Below, in pieces: positions 25,376-34,930 of a stretch of 64,000 bases of DNA (positions within the stretch are counted from its first letter, which is position 1; each line of letters begins with the position of its first letter). The translations under genes were made by a program, and so were the position numbers. The notes beneath the pieces were generated by a model that had not been told where the DNA came from, searched no databases, and was given only the letters and a program-made list of their open reading frames with translations. The stretch is from Chitinophaga pinensis (GTDB lineage: Bacteria > Bacteroidota > Bacteroidia > Chitinophagales > Chitinophagaceae), in contig CAMCMP010000008.1 in NCBI GenBank assembly GCA_945876095.1, positions 59,971-123,970 on the forward strand, in the 5' to 3' direction.

Positions 25376-26164
25376 ATGTCATCGACACTTGTTTATATTA
25401 TTGTTGGATATCTTTTGCTCCTACTGGTTGCTTATTTGGTTCAAGAGAAATTTATTTTCAAACCTGAAAAGCTGGATCAAAATTTTAAGTACCTGTACGA
25501 AGCACCTTTTCGTGAATTATTTTTTGATATTGAACCAGGAGTAAGTATCAATGGGCTTCATTTTTATGTGGAAAAGCCATTGGGTCTTGTATTGTATTTT
25601 CACGGTAATAGCAGAAGTATTAAAGGGTGGGCAAAGTATGCTACTGACTTTTTTAGGTATAATTATGATGTGGTTTTGGTCGATTATCGTGGCTTTGGAA
25701 AAAGCACGGGTAAGCGCAGTGAAAAAGATATGTTGAGTGATATGCAATTTGTATACAATCGATTGGCAGCAACTTATCACGAAAATCATTTAATCATTTA
25801 TGGAAGAAGCCTGGGTAGTGGTTTTGCAGCACATTTAGCAAGTGAAAATAAACCACGCTACCTTATTTTGGATGCTCCTTATTTTAGTTTTAAAAAAGTT
25901 GCAGAAAGGTTTTTACCCATTCTTCCTATGAAGCTTTTACTTCGGTTTCATATTCGGACAGATAAATGGTTGCCTAAAGTTAATTGCCATACTTACCTTA
26001 TTCATGGAACTAAGGATTGGTTAATACCAATTAGCAATAGTGAAAAGTTGCTTGCACTCAATCCAAGGAAAGCCACTTTAATCCGAATAAAAGGTGGTGG
26101 ACACAATGATTTGCCCTCATTTCCTGAGTATCATAATTTTTTACGTGATATCTTGAAAAGCTAA
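25376..26164 (+). CDS. Membrane-anchored alpha/beta hydrolase (Bem46/ABHD-like), copy 1
   Basis: A 262-residue serine hydrolase. An N-terminal membrane helix (residues 5-22) is followed by the alpha/beta fold: oxyanion FHGNSRS, VDYRGFGKSTG, nucleophile elbow YGRSLGSG, Asp in HGTKDWLIP and His in GGGHNDLP, so the Ser-Asp-His triad is complete. The natural substrate is unknown; the family includes thioesterase-like and depalmitoylase enzymes. ATG at 25376 was taken because it directly precedes the membrane helix, rather than TTG 25343. A related gene follows (26220). Confidence 0.85.
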   Translation: MSSTLVYIIVGYLLLLLVAYLVQEKFIFKPEKLDQNFKYLYEAPFRELFFDIEPGVSINGLHFYVEKPLGLVLYFHGNSRSIKGWAKYATDFFRYNYDVVLVDYRGFGKSTGKRSEKDMLSDMQFVYNRLAATYHENHLIIYGRSLGSGFAAHLASENKPRYLILDAPYFSFKKVAERFLPILPMKLLLRFHIRTDKWLPKVNCHTYLIHGTKDWLIPISNSEKLLALNPRKATLIRIKGGGHNDLPSFPEYHNFLRDILKS

Positions 26165-26219
26165 TTGTTGGGCACAGTTAGTAACTTGCACTTACTGTAA
26201 AAAAATACAATTAATTTCG

Positions 26220-27026
26220 ATGAGAAAGAAAATACTTCGCTGGACAAAAATTATTATTTTTATTTATTGTATAGTAGGTATAGCCTTATATTATTTGCAG
26301 GATTATTTTTTGTTCCATCCAATTGTTTTACCTAGAGATTATCAGTATCATTTCGATGTTCCTTTTTCTGAAGTGGAAATCCCATTCAACAAGACTGATA
26401 CACTTAATATGGTTAAGTTTACTCCAGTAGATTCTTCGAGAAAAGGAGTTGTGATATACTTTCATGGTAATAGAGAAAATATAAATCGATTTGCAAAATT
26501 TTCAACCAATTTCACTAAAATTGGATACGAAGTGTGGATGGCAGATTATCCTGGTTATGGAAAAACAGTAGGCAATAGAACCGAAAAAATATTATATCAA
26601 CAATCTATTCAAATTTATAAAATGGCTCTCTCCAAATATGCAAAGGATAGTATTGTGATTTATGGAAAATCTTTTGGTACTGGTATTGCAGCTTATTTGG
26701 CATCTGAATATGACTGCAAGCAATTGATTCTAGAAACACCTTATTACAGTATTCCTGATTTATTGGGTTTCTACGCTTTCGTTTATCCGATACAAAGAAT
26801 GTCGAAATACAAAATTCCTACTTATCAATATTTGAAAGAGGTTAAAGTACCCATCACTATTTTTCATGGAACCAACGATGGGGTCATTCCTTATAGTTGT
26901 GCAGAAAAATTAAAGGAAGTGTTGAAACCAACTGACCAATTTATTACGATAGAGAAAGGGTCACACAATGATTTAAATGACTTCCCCTTGTATCACCAAA
27001 AGCTAGATTCTTTGTTAAAGCTCTGA
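26220..27026 (+). CDS. Membrane-anchored alpha/beta hydrolase, copy 2
   Basis: A 268-residue paralogue of the gene before it, with the same layout: N-terminal membrane helix (about 10-28), YFHGNREN, ADYPGYGKTVG, nucleophile elbow YGKSFGTG, Asp in HGTNDGVIP and His in KGSHNDL. The complete triad suggests both copies are active. The two proteins are clearly diverged along their length, so this looks like an old tandem duplication rather than a recent one. Its last 12 bases overlap the convergent LD-carboxypeptidase gene. Confidence 0.85.
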   Translation: MRKKILRWTKIIIFIYCIVGIALYYLQDYFLFHPIVLPRDYQYHFDVPFSEVEIPFNKTDTLNMVKFTPVDSSRKGVVIYFHGNRENINRFAKFSTNFTKIGYEVWMADYPGYGKTVGNRTEKILYQQSIQIYKMALSKYAKDSIVIYGKSFGTGIAAYLASEYDCKQLILETPYYSIPDLLGFYAFVYPIQRMSKYKIPTYQYLKEVKVPITIFHGTNDGVIPYSCAEKLKEVLKPTDQFITIEKGSHNDLNDFPLYHQKLDSLLKL

Positions 27027-27935
27027 TAGTAAGACTTTAGCTTTAGTTATTTTTAGTTGATAATTACCACCAATTTTAAGCGCATAATTCTCCTTTTTAT
27101 GACCAACAGGAAAATCAAAACAAACGGGGTAATCATATTCTCGAACAATTTCTTTTATTACTTCCTTCACTTTTTTTCCAAAGGGTCTTTCAGTATCTCT
27201 TACACCAGAGAATCCACCGACTATTAAAGCTGTAAGGTTGGTTAGTTTTCCACTTCTTTTTAATTGATATAACATTCTGTCTGTACTATAAATGAGTTCC
27301 CCAATGTCTTCAATAAAAAGTATTTTATTTTTTGTTTTAATATCTGACTTCGTCCCAATTAGATGGGTAATTAGAGAAAGATTCCCTCCAACTAATTCTC
27401 CTTTTGCTACTCCTAATTTATTTAACGGATCAGGCTTAGAAATGTATTTTGCTTTTTTCCCTAAAAGGGCTTTGTGAAGGGAATTAATAAATTCATTCTT
27501 ATTTTCTCCATTGTTAAATGCAGCTGCCATGGGAGCATGTATAGTGGAGATTTTAAAATTACTATTAATATGAGAGTGAAGTAAGGTAATATCACTGAAC
27601 CCAATAATCCATTTAGGATTCTTTTTAAATCTAGTAAAATCAAGTTGGTCAATAATTCTACTAACTCCATAGCCGCCTCTACCACAAAGTATCGCTTTTA
27701 TACTTTCATCATCCAGCATTGCTTGCAATTCATTTAAACGGGTTTCATCTGTTCCTGAAAAATAGTTTTTTGATTTACTACCCAATGTTTTACCCACCAT
27801 TACTTCAAATCCCCATTGCTGAATCGTTTCAATACAGGTTTGAGCTTTTTCTATTGGCATATATCCTGCAGGGCAAGTAATGGCAATCGTATCACCTTTT
27901 TTTAAGTAGGGAGGTGTTTTAATCATTTTATTCAA
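27015..27935 (-). CDS. ldcA: LD-carboxypeptidase (peptidase family S66)
   Basis: Removes the terminal D-alanine from muropeptide tetrapeptides in cell-wall recycling, in the cytoplasm. The 306 residues show the S66 order: ITCPAGYM at the start, GRGGYGVSRIIDQLD, the nucleophile serine in GFSDITLL, the glutamate in FIEDIGE and the histidine in DFPVGHKKENYA. All three triad residues are present and the length is normal. No signal peptide. An in-frame ATG three codons downstream (27926) is an alternative start. Confidence 0.93.
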   Translation of the reverse strand: MNKMIKTPPYLKKGDTIAITCPAGYMPIEKAQTCIETIQQWGFEVMVGKTLGSKSKNYFSGTDETRLNELQAMLDDESIKAILCGRGGYGVSRIIDQLDFTRFKKNPKWIIGFSDITLLHSHINSNFKISTIHAPMAAAFNNGENKNEFINSLHKALLGKKAKYISKPDPLNKLGVAKGELVGGNLSLITHLIGTKSDIKTKNKILFIEDIGELIYSTDRMLYQLKRSGKLTNLTALIVGGFSGVRDTERPFGKKVKEVIKEIVREYDYPVCFDFPVGHKKENYALKIGGNYQLKITKAKVLLSEL

Positions 27936-28188
27936 TTGGTTTAAATCTTTTTGAAATCAGTTGACAATTTAAGAATTACCTGCCATTTTAAAATAAAATT
28001 CTTTTGTTTATAAATTTTCAATTATTCATAAAAAACAATGGTATTTACTTTATTAAAACTATAATATTTAAAGCAGTTACTTAAGTTGGGCTAAGTATTA
28101 AATTGCTTTTGATAGATCTTATTGTAAAAATAGGCTGTATGTATTTAATTGCTTGTAAAACCTACTTTTTAAACCTATTTTTTGATTG
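27936..28188. other. Gene-free region between ldcA and the metG promoter
   Basis: About 250 bases, A/T-rich, between divergent genes. I see no ORF, RNA gene or strong repeat here beyond what a shared upstream region would need. Confidence 0.4.
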
Positions 28189-28220
28189 TTTGGGTAATGT
28201 ACTTGCTTTAGGTAAATTTG
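28189..28220 (+). promoter_or_regulatory. Consensus promoter of metG
   Basis: TTTG at 28189-28192, 20 bases, TAAATTTG at 28213-28220: a full match to TTTG-N19/20-TAnnTTTG. Transcription would start near 28225, giving a leader of about 130 bases. Confidence 0.72.
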
Positions 28221-28224
28221 CATT

Positions 28225-28354
28225 GTTTTGAAGAGGGTTATTAAAAGTGATAATTCCTTTTCCCAGCATCCAAGAACCAGTTTTAAATAAAAGTAAAAGC
28301 TGCTATAGGATTCAACCCTTAGTTTTTTGAACTAAGAACAACAATATTAAATTT
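28225..28354 (+). promoter_or_regulatory. Long 5' leader of metG with a hairpin
   Basis: The inferred untranslated leader is unusually long for this window. Its clearest structure is CTTAGTT (28318-28324) pairing with AACTAAG (28330-28336) over a five-base loop, ending 18 bases before the ATG. No T-run follows, so it is not a terminator. A regulatory role is a guess; no known riboswitch class is recognised. Confidence 0.35.
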
Positions 28355-30526
28355 ATGACTGATCCAAAGCGATATTTAATTACTTCTGCGCTTCCTTATG
28401 CTAATGGACCCAAGCATATTGGACATTTAGCGGGGGCATATTTGCCAGCAGATATTTATGTGCGATATCTACGAGCAAAAAAGAAGGACGTGGTTTATGT
28501 TTGTGGAAGTGATGAGCATGGTGCAGCTATTACCATCCAGGCAATGAAAGAAAAAACTACGCCTAAGGAAATTGTAGATAAATACCATGCTATGTTGAAA
28601 AGCAATATGGCTGACCTCGGCATCTCTTTTGATATTTATCATCGGACTTCTGAAATATTGCATCATGAAACATCGCAAGAATTTTTTACTTTGCTAAATA
28701 ACAAAGGAGATCTTGAAGTTAAAGAGTCGGAACAATTTTTTGATGCTGAAGCAAATACTTTTTTGGCTGATCGTTATATTGTTGGGACTTGCCCTGTTTG
28801 TAGCAGCGAAAATGCATTTGGTGATCAATGTGAAAAGTGTGGCACCTCATTGAGCCCAGATGAATTGATTAATCCTAGAAGTACATTGAGTGGAAATACG
28901 CCTATAAAAAAGTTAACTAAACATTGGTATTTGCCATTAAATCGCCACGAAGATTTCTTACGTAAATGGATACTCGAAGATCATCAACATGATTGGAAGG
29001 CAAATGTATTAGGACAATGCAAAAGCTGGCTAGATATAGGTTTGCAGCCAAGAGCAGTGACGAGGGATTTGGATTGGGGGATCGCTTTGCCAGATGATGT
29101 TGAAGGAGGAAAGGGTAAAGTTTTATATGTTTGGTTTGACGCACCTATTGGGTATATCAGTGCCACCAAGCAGTGGGCTATCGATAATGAAAAAGACTGG
29201 AAACCTTATTGGTATAATGATGATACGAAATTGGTTCATTTTATAGGTAAGGATAATATTGTTTTTCATGCAATCATTTTTCCTGTCATGTTGAAGTTGC
29301 ATGGCAATATTTTGCCTGAAAATGTTCCTAGCAATGAATTTATGAATTTGGAAGGCGATAAGATGAGTACCAGTCGGGGTTGGAGTATTGAAATGGATGA
29401 CTATATCAATGATTTTGTGAAGAAAGAAAATGGCGGCGATCAAATGGTAGATGCTTTAAGATATTATTTAACAGCGATTGCTCCTGAAACAAAAGATAGT
29501 GAGTTTACTTGGAAAGGATTTCAAGATTCAGTAAAAGGAGAATTGGTAGATGTGTTTGGAAATTTTGTGAATAGGGCCTTTGTATTGATGCATAAATTAT
29601 GTAAGAGTAAAGTGCCTCCACTTCATTCGGATATTTTAGACGATGCAGATAAAACTTTATTTGCTGAATTGACAAATACAAAGTTGCGGATAGAAAATTT
29701 ATTGGAATCCTATAAATTTAGAGATGCATTATTTGAGGTGATTGATTTGGCTAGAAAGGGAAATAAATATATGCAGGACAAAGAACCATGGATTGTTGCA
29801 AAGCAACTGGGTGATAATGGACAGCCTACCCCTGAAGCACAGAAGTTAATAGACAATTGTTTACATGTTTGTTTGCAATTAACAGCTAATCTTGCGGTTT
29901 TTGTTAATCCTTTCCTTCCATTTGCTTCTAAAAAAATGTGCCACATGATGAAGGTGGTTGATAAAATATTAGATTGGGAAAATGCTGGATCTATCAAGTT
30001 GTTGAGTGTAGGGTATTCATTGAGAGAGCCTCAATTATTGTTTAGGAAAATAGAGGATGCTGAAGTGGCTGAGCAGGTAGAAAAATTAAAATTAAAAAGT
30101 CAACAGATTAAAATGGAAAATGAAAAAGATCAATCAATAGGTTCTGTAATCTCTACGGAAGTTATGCCGCTAGCCGCTGCTAGCACCGAAAAGGTTTTTG
30201 CTGAAATAAATTTTGATGATTTTGCCAAGATTGCTTTAAAAGTTGGAACTATATTATCTGCTGAAAAAGTAGCCAAAGCTGATAAATTATTAAAACTAGA
30301 AGTAGATATGGGTACTGAAGTCCGAACCATTGTTAGTGGTATTGCTTTACATTTTTCACCAGAGCAAATAATTGGGCAGCAGGTAGTGGTAGTGGCTAAT
30401 CTTTCACCACGAAAAATGAAGGGAATTGAAAGTAATGGAATGATTTTGATGGCAGAAGACAAATCAGGTAAACTGCATTTTGTAAATCCAGCCAATGTGA
30501 TTGATAATGGTAGTGGGGTAAGTTAA
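28355..30526 (+). CDS. metG: Methionyl-tRNA synthetase with C-terminal tRNA-binding domain
   Basis: Charges tRNA-Met. The 723-residue protein is class Ia: HIGH at residues 21-24, a zinc knuckle CPVC...CEKCG at about 147-165, and the KMSKS loop as KMSTS at 336-340. The anticodon-binding helical domain follows, then a C-terminal EMAP/Trbp111-type OB fold from about 620 (FDDFAKIALKVGTI to MKGIESNGMIL) that aids dimerisation and tRNA binding. Full length and order are normal. It has its own promoter and long leader, and a strong terminator follows. The partner fmt gene lies at 62558. Confidence 0.97.
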   Translation: MTDPKRYLITSALPYANGPKHIGHLAGAYLPADIYVRYLRAKKKDVVYVCGSDEHGAAITIQAMKEKTTPKEIVDKYHAMLKSNMADLGISFDIYHRTSEILHHETSQEFFTLLNNKGDLEVKESEQFFDAEANTFLADRYIVGTCPVCSSENAFGDQCEKCGTSLSPDELINPRSTLSGNTPIKKLTKHWYLPLNRHEDFLRKWILEDHQHDWKANVLGQCKSWLDIGLQPRAVTRDLDWGIALPDDVEGGKGKVLYVWFDAPIGYISATKQWAIDNEKDWKPYWYNDDTKLVHFIGKDNIVFHAIIFPVMLKLHGNILPENVPSNEFMNLEGDKMSTSRGWSIEMDDYINDFVKKENGGDQMVDALRYYLTAIAPETKDSEFTWKGFQDSVKGELVDVFGNFVNRAFVLMHKLCKSKVPPLHSDILDDADKTLFAELTNTKLRIENLLESYKFRDALFEVIDLARKGNKYMQDKEPWIVAKQLGDNGQPTPEAQKLIDNCLHVCLQLTANLAVFVNPFLPFASKKMCHMMKVVDKILDWENAGSIKLLSVGYSLREPQLLFRKIEDAEVAEQVEKLKLKSQQIKMENEKDQSIGSVISTEVMPLAAASTEKVFAEINFDDFAKIALKVGTILSAEKVAKADKLLKLEVDMGTEVRTIVSGIALHFSPEQIIGQQVVVVANLSPRKMKGIESNGMILMAEDKSGKLHFVNPANVIDNGSGVS

Positions 30527-30621
30527 AATAAAATACAATTGAGCATAAAGTTGGATTTTATTTTAAACCGCAGTAAAACCACCTTGATAAAAAAGTTTTT
30601 TTGTTTTTCAAATGATTCAAT

Positions 30622-30647
30622 AAAACAGGCTTTAAAGGCCTGTTTTT
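30622..30647 (+). terminator. Rho-independent terminator after metG
   Basis: AAAACAGGC pairs with GCCTGTTTT around a short TTTAAAG loop, ending in a run of T. It lies 95 bases past the metG stop. The A-run before and T-run after make it potentially bidirectional. Confidence 0.85.
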
Positions 30648-30745
30648 ATTTTTTAAAATGATTTTGGAAAATGTCTTAATTTCGGATAATACAAATAGTT
30701 GTTTAGCTAACTAATTTTTCAGCCCTTTGGGATAAAACATCCAAC

Positions 30746-33130
30746 ATGCAAAGAATTATTAAAAAAGTAGCCATTTTGGGAAGTGGCGTTATGGGAAGCA
30801 GAATTGCCTGTCATTTCGCAGGCATTGGAATACAAGTCTTGTTATTAGATATACTGTCTCCTTCAGCTGATGCTGAAAAGGGATCGATGGCCCTGCGAAA
30901 TCAAGTGGTCAATGACGCGCTATCAGCTGCTTTAAAATCTAATCCTTCTCCTGTTTTTAATAAAGATGCTGCAAAGAAAATTAAGACGGGCAACTTTACT
31001 GATAACATGAAAGATATAGCTTCTTATGATTGGATAATAGAAGTGGTAGTGGAAAGGCTGGACATTAAGCAATCTGTATTTTTTGAGGTAGAAAAATATA
31101 GAACGCCCGGAACTTTAATTACTTCTAATACATCTGGTATACCGATTCATCTAATGACTGCTGGAAGAACGGATGATTTTAAAAAACATTTTTGCGGTAC
31201 TCACTTTTTTAATCCCCCTCGTTATTTAAGGCTACTAGAAATTATACCTACTCTTGATACAGACCCTGCAGTCATTTCTTTCTTAATGAATTATGGAGAT
31301 TTGTTTTTAGGAAAAACAACGGTATTGTGTAAGGATACTCCTGCATTTATTGCTAATCGTATTGGTGTTTTCGGAATGATGGCTATTATGAATGCGATGG
31401 AAAAACTGCAGTTGACAATTGATGAAATTGAAGCTTTGACAGGTCCAATTATTGGTAGACCCAAATCGGCTACTTTTAGAACAGCCGATGTGGTGGGAAT
31501 AGATACCCTAGTTAAAGTTGCCAATGGGGTGTATGAAAACTGTTTACAAGATGAGGCTAGAGAAAACTTTGTGATTCCTGGTTGGCTTAATAAAATGGTT
31601 GAAAACAAATGGCTCGGTGATAAAACGAAGCAAGGGTTTTTTAAGAAAATGGCTCCAAATGAAAAGGGAGAAAAAGAAATTCATGTTTTGAATTTAGCAA
31701 GTCTTGAATATGAGCCAAGAAAAAAACCAAGGTTTGCAACTTTGGAAACAGCTAAGCCAATAGAAGATTTATCAACAAGAATCAAGGCGCTATGCAGCGG
31801 CACAGATAAGGCTGGAGAGTTTTATCGTTTATTTCATTACAATCTATTTTCTTATATTTCTCATCGTATTCCTGAAATTACAGATGAGTTGTATAGAGTG
31901 GATGATGGAATGATGGCTGGATTTGGATGGGAGGTTGGAGCATTTGAAAGTTGGGATATATTGGGTGTTGCAAAAACTATTGCAGCAATGAAAGAGGGTG
32001 GTTATAAAATTGCTTCATGGGTTGAAGAAATGCTTGCAGCGGGGGTAACTAGTTTTTATAAAGTAGAAAATGGTAAAAGATATTTCTACGATATTTCTAC
32101 AAAGGCTTACAAAGAAATGCCAGGCGGTACCGCATTTATAGTAATGAAAAATTTCGCTGGTCAAACAGTTTGGAAAAATAGTGCTTGCAGAACTTATCAT
32201 CTAGGGGATGATGTTCTTGGATTAGAGTGGTACACCAAGATGGGAAGTATTGGAGGTGAAGTATTAGAAGGTATTCAAAAATCAATTTCATTAGCAGAAC
32301 AAAAATACAAAGGATTAGTAGTAGCAAATGAAGGAACTAATTTTAGTGCTGGTGCCAATGTAGGTATGATTTTCATGTTGGCAATAGAACAAGATTATGA
32401 TGAAATCGATATGGCTATCAGGATGTTTCAAAATACAATGATGCGTGTACGTTATTCAGGCATTCCTGTTGTATTGGCACCCCATGGTTTGGCCTTGGGC
32501 GGTGCATGCGAAATGAGTTTGCATGCTGATAAAGTCATTGCTGCTGCTGAAACTTACACAGGTTTAGTGGAAGTAGGCATCGGTGTAATTCCAGGCGGTG
32601 GGGGTACTAAAGAATTTGCGTTGCGCGCTTCTGATGAAACTCATAACGGTGAGGTGGATACGATTACATTACAAAATCGTTTTCTCAATATTGCTACCGC
32701 TAAGGTGGCTACCTCAGCGCAGGAAGCATTTGATATGGGCATTTACAGAAAAGGAAAAGATTTAATAAGTATGAATCTTAGTCGACGAATTGCAGAAGGA
32801 AAAAACGCGGTCATTGATTTGTATGACCAGGGATATGTAATGCCGGTTCAGCGCACTGATATTAAGGTATTGGGTCAAGGTGCTTTAGGTGCTATGCTAG
32901 CAGGTATCAATGGAATGAGATTGGGAAATTATGCAACTGATCATGATGTAACGGTTGCTAAAAAATTGGCTTATGTAATGTGTGGTGGAGATTTAAGTGA
33001 GGCCACTTTAGTAAGTGAACAATATTTACTAGACCTTGAAAGAGAAGCCTTCCTTAGTCTTACTGGAGAAAAGAAAACTTTAGAAAGAATTCAAGGGGTA
33101 TTGAAAACAGGAAGGCCTTTGAGGAATTAA
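30746..33130 (+). CDS. 3-hydroxyacyl-CoA dehydrogenase/enoyl-CoA hydratase fusion (FadN-like)
   Basis: Two steps of fatty-acid beta-oxidation in one 794-residue chain, with the dehydrogenase first as in Bacillus FadN. NAD loop ILGSGVMGSRIACHFA; ITSNTSGIPI and HFFNPPRYLRLLEI with the catalytic histidine; then from about residue 500 a crotonase-type domain with the oxyanion segments NFSAGANVG and GGACEMSLHADKV, and GVIPGGGGTKEFAL. Thiolase and acyl-CoA dehydrogenase genes, often next to it in related genomes, are absent here; an ABC transporter follows. Conversion of 3-hydroxyacyl-CoA to 3-ketoacyl-CoA is secure by family. Confidence 0.93.
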   Translation: MQRIIKKVAILGSGVMGSRIACHFAGIGIQVLLLDILSPSADAEKGSMALRNQVVNDALSAALKSNPSPVFNKDAAKKIKTGNFTDNMKDIASYDWIIEVVVERLDIKQSVFFEVEKYRTPGTLITSNTSGIPIHLMTAGRTDDFKKHFCGTHFFNPPRYLRLLEIIPTLDTDPAVISFLMNYGDLFLGKTTVLCKDTPAFIANRIGVFGMMAIMNAMEKLQLTIDEIEALTGPIIGRPKSATFRTADVVGIDTLVKVANGVYENCLQDEARENFVIPGWLNKMVENKWLGDKTKQGFFKKMAPNEKGEKEIHVLNLASLEYEPRKKPRFATLETAKPIEDLSTRIKALCSGTDKAGEFYRLFHYNLFSYISHRIPEITDELYRVDDGMMAGFGWEVGAFESWDILGVAKTIAAMKEGGYKIASWVEEMLAAGVTSFYKVENGKRYFYDISTKAYKEMPGGTAFIVMKNFAGQTVWKNSACRTYHLGDDVLGLEWYTKMGSIGGEVLEGIQKSISLAEQKYKGLVVANEGTNFSAGANVGMIFMLAIEQDYDEIDMAIRMFQNTMMRVRYSGIPVVLAPHGLALGGACEMSLHADKVIAAAETYTGLVEVGIGVIPGGGGTKEFALRASDETHNGEVDTITLQNRFLNIATAKVATSAQEAFDMGIYRKGKDLISMNLSRRIAEGKNAVIDLYDQGYVMPVQRTDIKVLGQGALGAMLAGINGMRLGNYATDHDVTVAKKLAYVMCGGDLSEATLVSEQYLLDLEREAFLSLTGEKKTLERIQGVLKTGRPLRN

Positions 33131-33197
33131 AATACAGTTTGACGCAATTGTTGTCTGGCTTTTTATTGCATTCAAAAACTAACTATTCATTCGTGTT

Positions 33198-34085
33198 ATG
33201 TCAATTCTCTCTATAGAAAATATATACAAAAATTACGGATCGGTACAAGCCTTGAAGGGGGTGAGTTTTAATGTGCCCAAAGGGTCAGTTTTTGGAATAC
33301 TTGGTCCTAACGGTAGTGGCAAAACGACTATGTTAGGAATCATTATGGATATATTAAAACCAACTTCAGGCACTTATAAATTGCTGGGTGAAGTTCCTAG
33401 TGAAATACATCGAAGGCAAATAGGTACATTTTTAGAAACCCCCAATTTTTATCATTACTTATCGGCCGAACGAAATTTACATATTGCGGCGGCAATTAAA
33501 GGTAGGGGGTCAGAAGATATTCCAAGGGTATTGGAAATGGTTAATCTTACACATAGAAAAAAATCTCGGTTTAGCACTTTTTCTTTGGGAATGAAGCAGC
33601 GACTTGCAATTGCTTCCTGCCTATTGGGGAATCCTTCGGTGTTGATTTTAGATGAACCGACTAATGGATTAGATCCTGTGGGTATTGCTGAAATAAGGGC
33701 GCTGATAAAAAAATTACAACTAGAAGGCACCACCATCATTATGGCAAGTCATTTATTGGATGAGGTGGAAAAAGTGTGTACCCATGTGGCGATATTGAAA
33801 AAGGGGGAACTAGTGGCTACCGGCGGTGTAAATGAAATTTTGGCCAATGAGGATATAGTAGAAATTGGAGCAGCTAATTTATCCGCGTTGCAATTGTCCG
33901 TTGAGCAATTTTCCGGATATACTAGCATGAAGTTGGAAGATAACCTGATACAGCTATTTTATCCCATCGGGACTATTAATCTGGAAGGAATTAATCGACA
34001 CTTTTTTAATGAAGGCATTGTGTTGAATCATTTGCAATTAAAAAGAAAAAGTTTGGAGTCAAAGTTTATGGAATTAACGAATTAA
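33198..34085 (+). CDS. ABC transporter ATP-binding protein
   Basis: A 295-residue ATPase. Walker A GPNGSGKTT at 36-44, signature FSLGMKQRLAIA, Walker B VLILDEPTNGLDPVG, and a switch histidine in MASHLLDEVE. The C-terminal 80 residues are an extra domain typical of ABC-2 type exporters (bacitracin/NatA-like branch). The next gene, 15 bases on, encodes the membrane subunit, so the pair forms one exporter. Substrate is unknown. Confidence 0.93.
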   Translation: MSILSIENIYKNYGSVQALKGVSFNVPKGSVFGILGPNGSGKTTMLGIIMDILKPTSGTYKLLGEVPSEIHRRQIGTFLETPNFYHYLSAERNLHIAAAIKGRGSEDIPRVLEMVNLTHRKKSRFSTFSLGMKQRLAIASCLLGNPSVLILDEPTNGLDPVGIAEIRALIKKLQLEGTTIIMASHLLDEVEKVCTHVAILKKGELVATGGVNEILANEDIVEIGAANLSALQLSVEQFSGYTSMKLEDNLIQLFYPIGTINLEGINRHFFNEGIVLNHLQLKRKSLESKFMELTN

Positions 34086-34100
34086 TTATAAACCGATAAT

Positions 34101-34925
34101 ATGATCACATTATTGAAGGTAGAATGGCTAAAAATAAAAAATTATACTGCTTTTATTATTCTAAGTAGTTTTTTTGCCATTGGAGTGGTAACTGTTAATT
34201 ATATCATTTTTATTGTAAATAAAAATATAATTAGTCAGTCGCAGGCGGTTATTTTAACGGGAAAATTTTCGCCTTTTCAATTTGATAAAACTTGGCAAAC
34301 TACTAGCTATGCTTCAGGATGGCTATTGCTATTGCCTGCTTTGATGCTAATTATTTTGATAACCAATGAATTTACATTTCGAACGCACCGTCAAAATATC
34401 CTTGATGGATGGTCGAGACAACAGTTTATCCATGTTAAGATTATGATGGCTGTATTGATGGCTTTTTTCTCTGCTATCCTAGTTTTTTTTACAGCATTGG
34501 CATTTGGTTTTTCCTCGGGTACCTCTTTTTCGACTCACGGAATTTCTCATGTATTTTTTTTCTTTTTAAAGGCCCTGTCCTATAATATGATTGCGCTTTT
34601 GATAGGAGTATTGATACGACGAACTGGCTTTGCTATTGGAGTATTTTTTATTTACATGGGTGTTGAAAATTTCATTTCGCAGTTGCTTGATGTTTTGAGT
34701 GTCCGCTTGAGATCAAGCAATAACCTAGACCTTGGAAGTATGGGAGACTACCTCCCTATGAATTCTGCAGACGGAATGCTTACTTTTCCTGAAAACCCTC
34801 TAAAGGCACTCACGAAGGGCGTAATGCCAACGGATTATCCATGGCTAGTGGTAAGTCTATGCATTGCTTACATGGCAGTTTTTTATTGGTTAACAGTTAA
34901 CAGAATGGCAAAAACAGATCTCTGA
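34101..34925 (+). CDS. ABC-2 type transporter permease
   Basis: A 274-residue membrane protein with about six helices, starting directly with a short cytoplasmic segment and a first helix near 18-36. It has TNEFTFRTHRQNILDGWSR, a loop typical of ABC-2 permeases that couple to the ATPase. It pairs with the ATPase encoded 15 bases upstream. Nothing in the sequence tells the cargo. The stop lies five bases from the end of a convergent gene. Confidence 0.88.
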   Translation: MITLLKVEWLKIKNYTAFIILSSFFAIGVVTVNYIIFIVNKNIISQSQAVILTGKFSPFQFDKTWQTTSYASGWLLLLPALMLIILITNEFTFRTHRQNILDGWSRQQFIHVKIMMAVLMAFFSAILVFFTALAFGFSSGTSFSTHGISHVFFFFLKALSYNMIALLIGVLIRRTGFAIGVFFIYMGVENFISQLLDVLSVRLRSSNNLDLGSMGDYLPMNSADGMLTFPENPLKALTKGVMPTDYPWLVVSLCIAYMAVFYWLTVNRMAKTDL

Positions 34926-34930
34926 TTGAT

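Noticed and set aside
28225..28354. SAM riboswitch or T-box leader for metG
   Set aside because: No conserved core of either class and no terminator/antiterminator pair; only a small hairpin is seen.
30746..34925. The fad fusion and ABC pair as one fatty-acid import and oxidation operon
   Set aside because: Gaps and lack of thiolase, acyl-CoA dehydrogenase or ligase genes give no support beyond shared direction.
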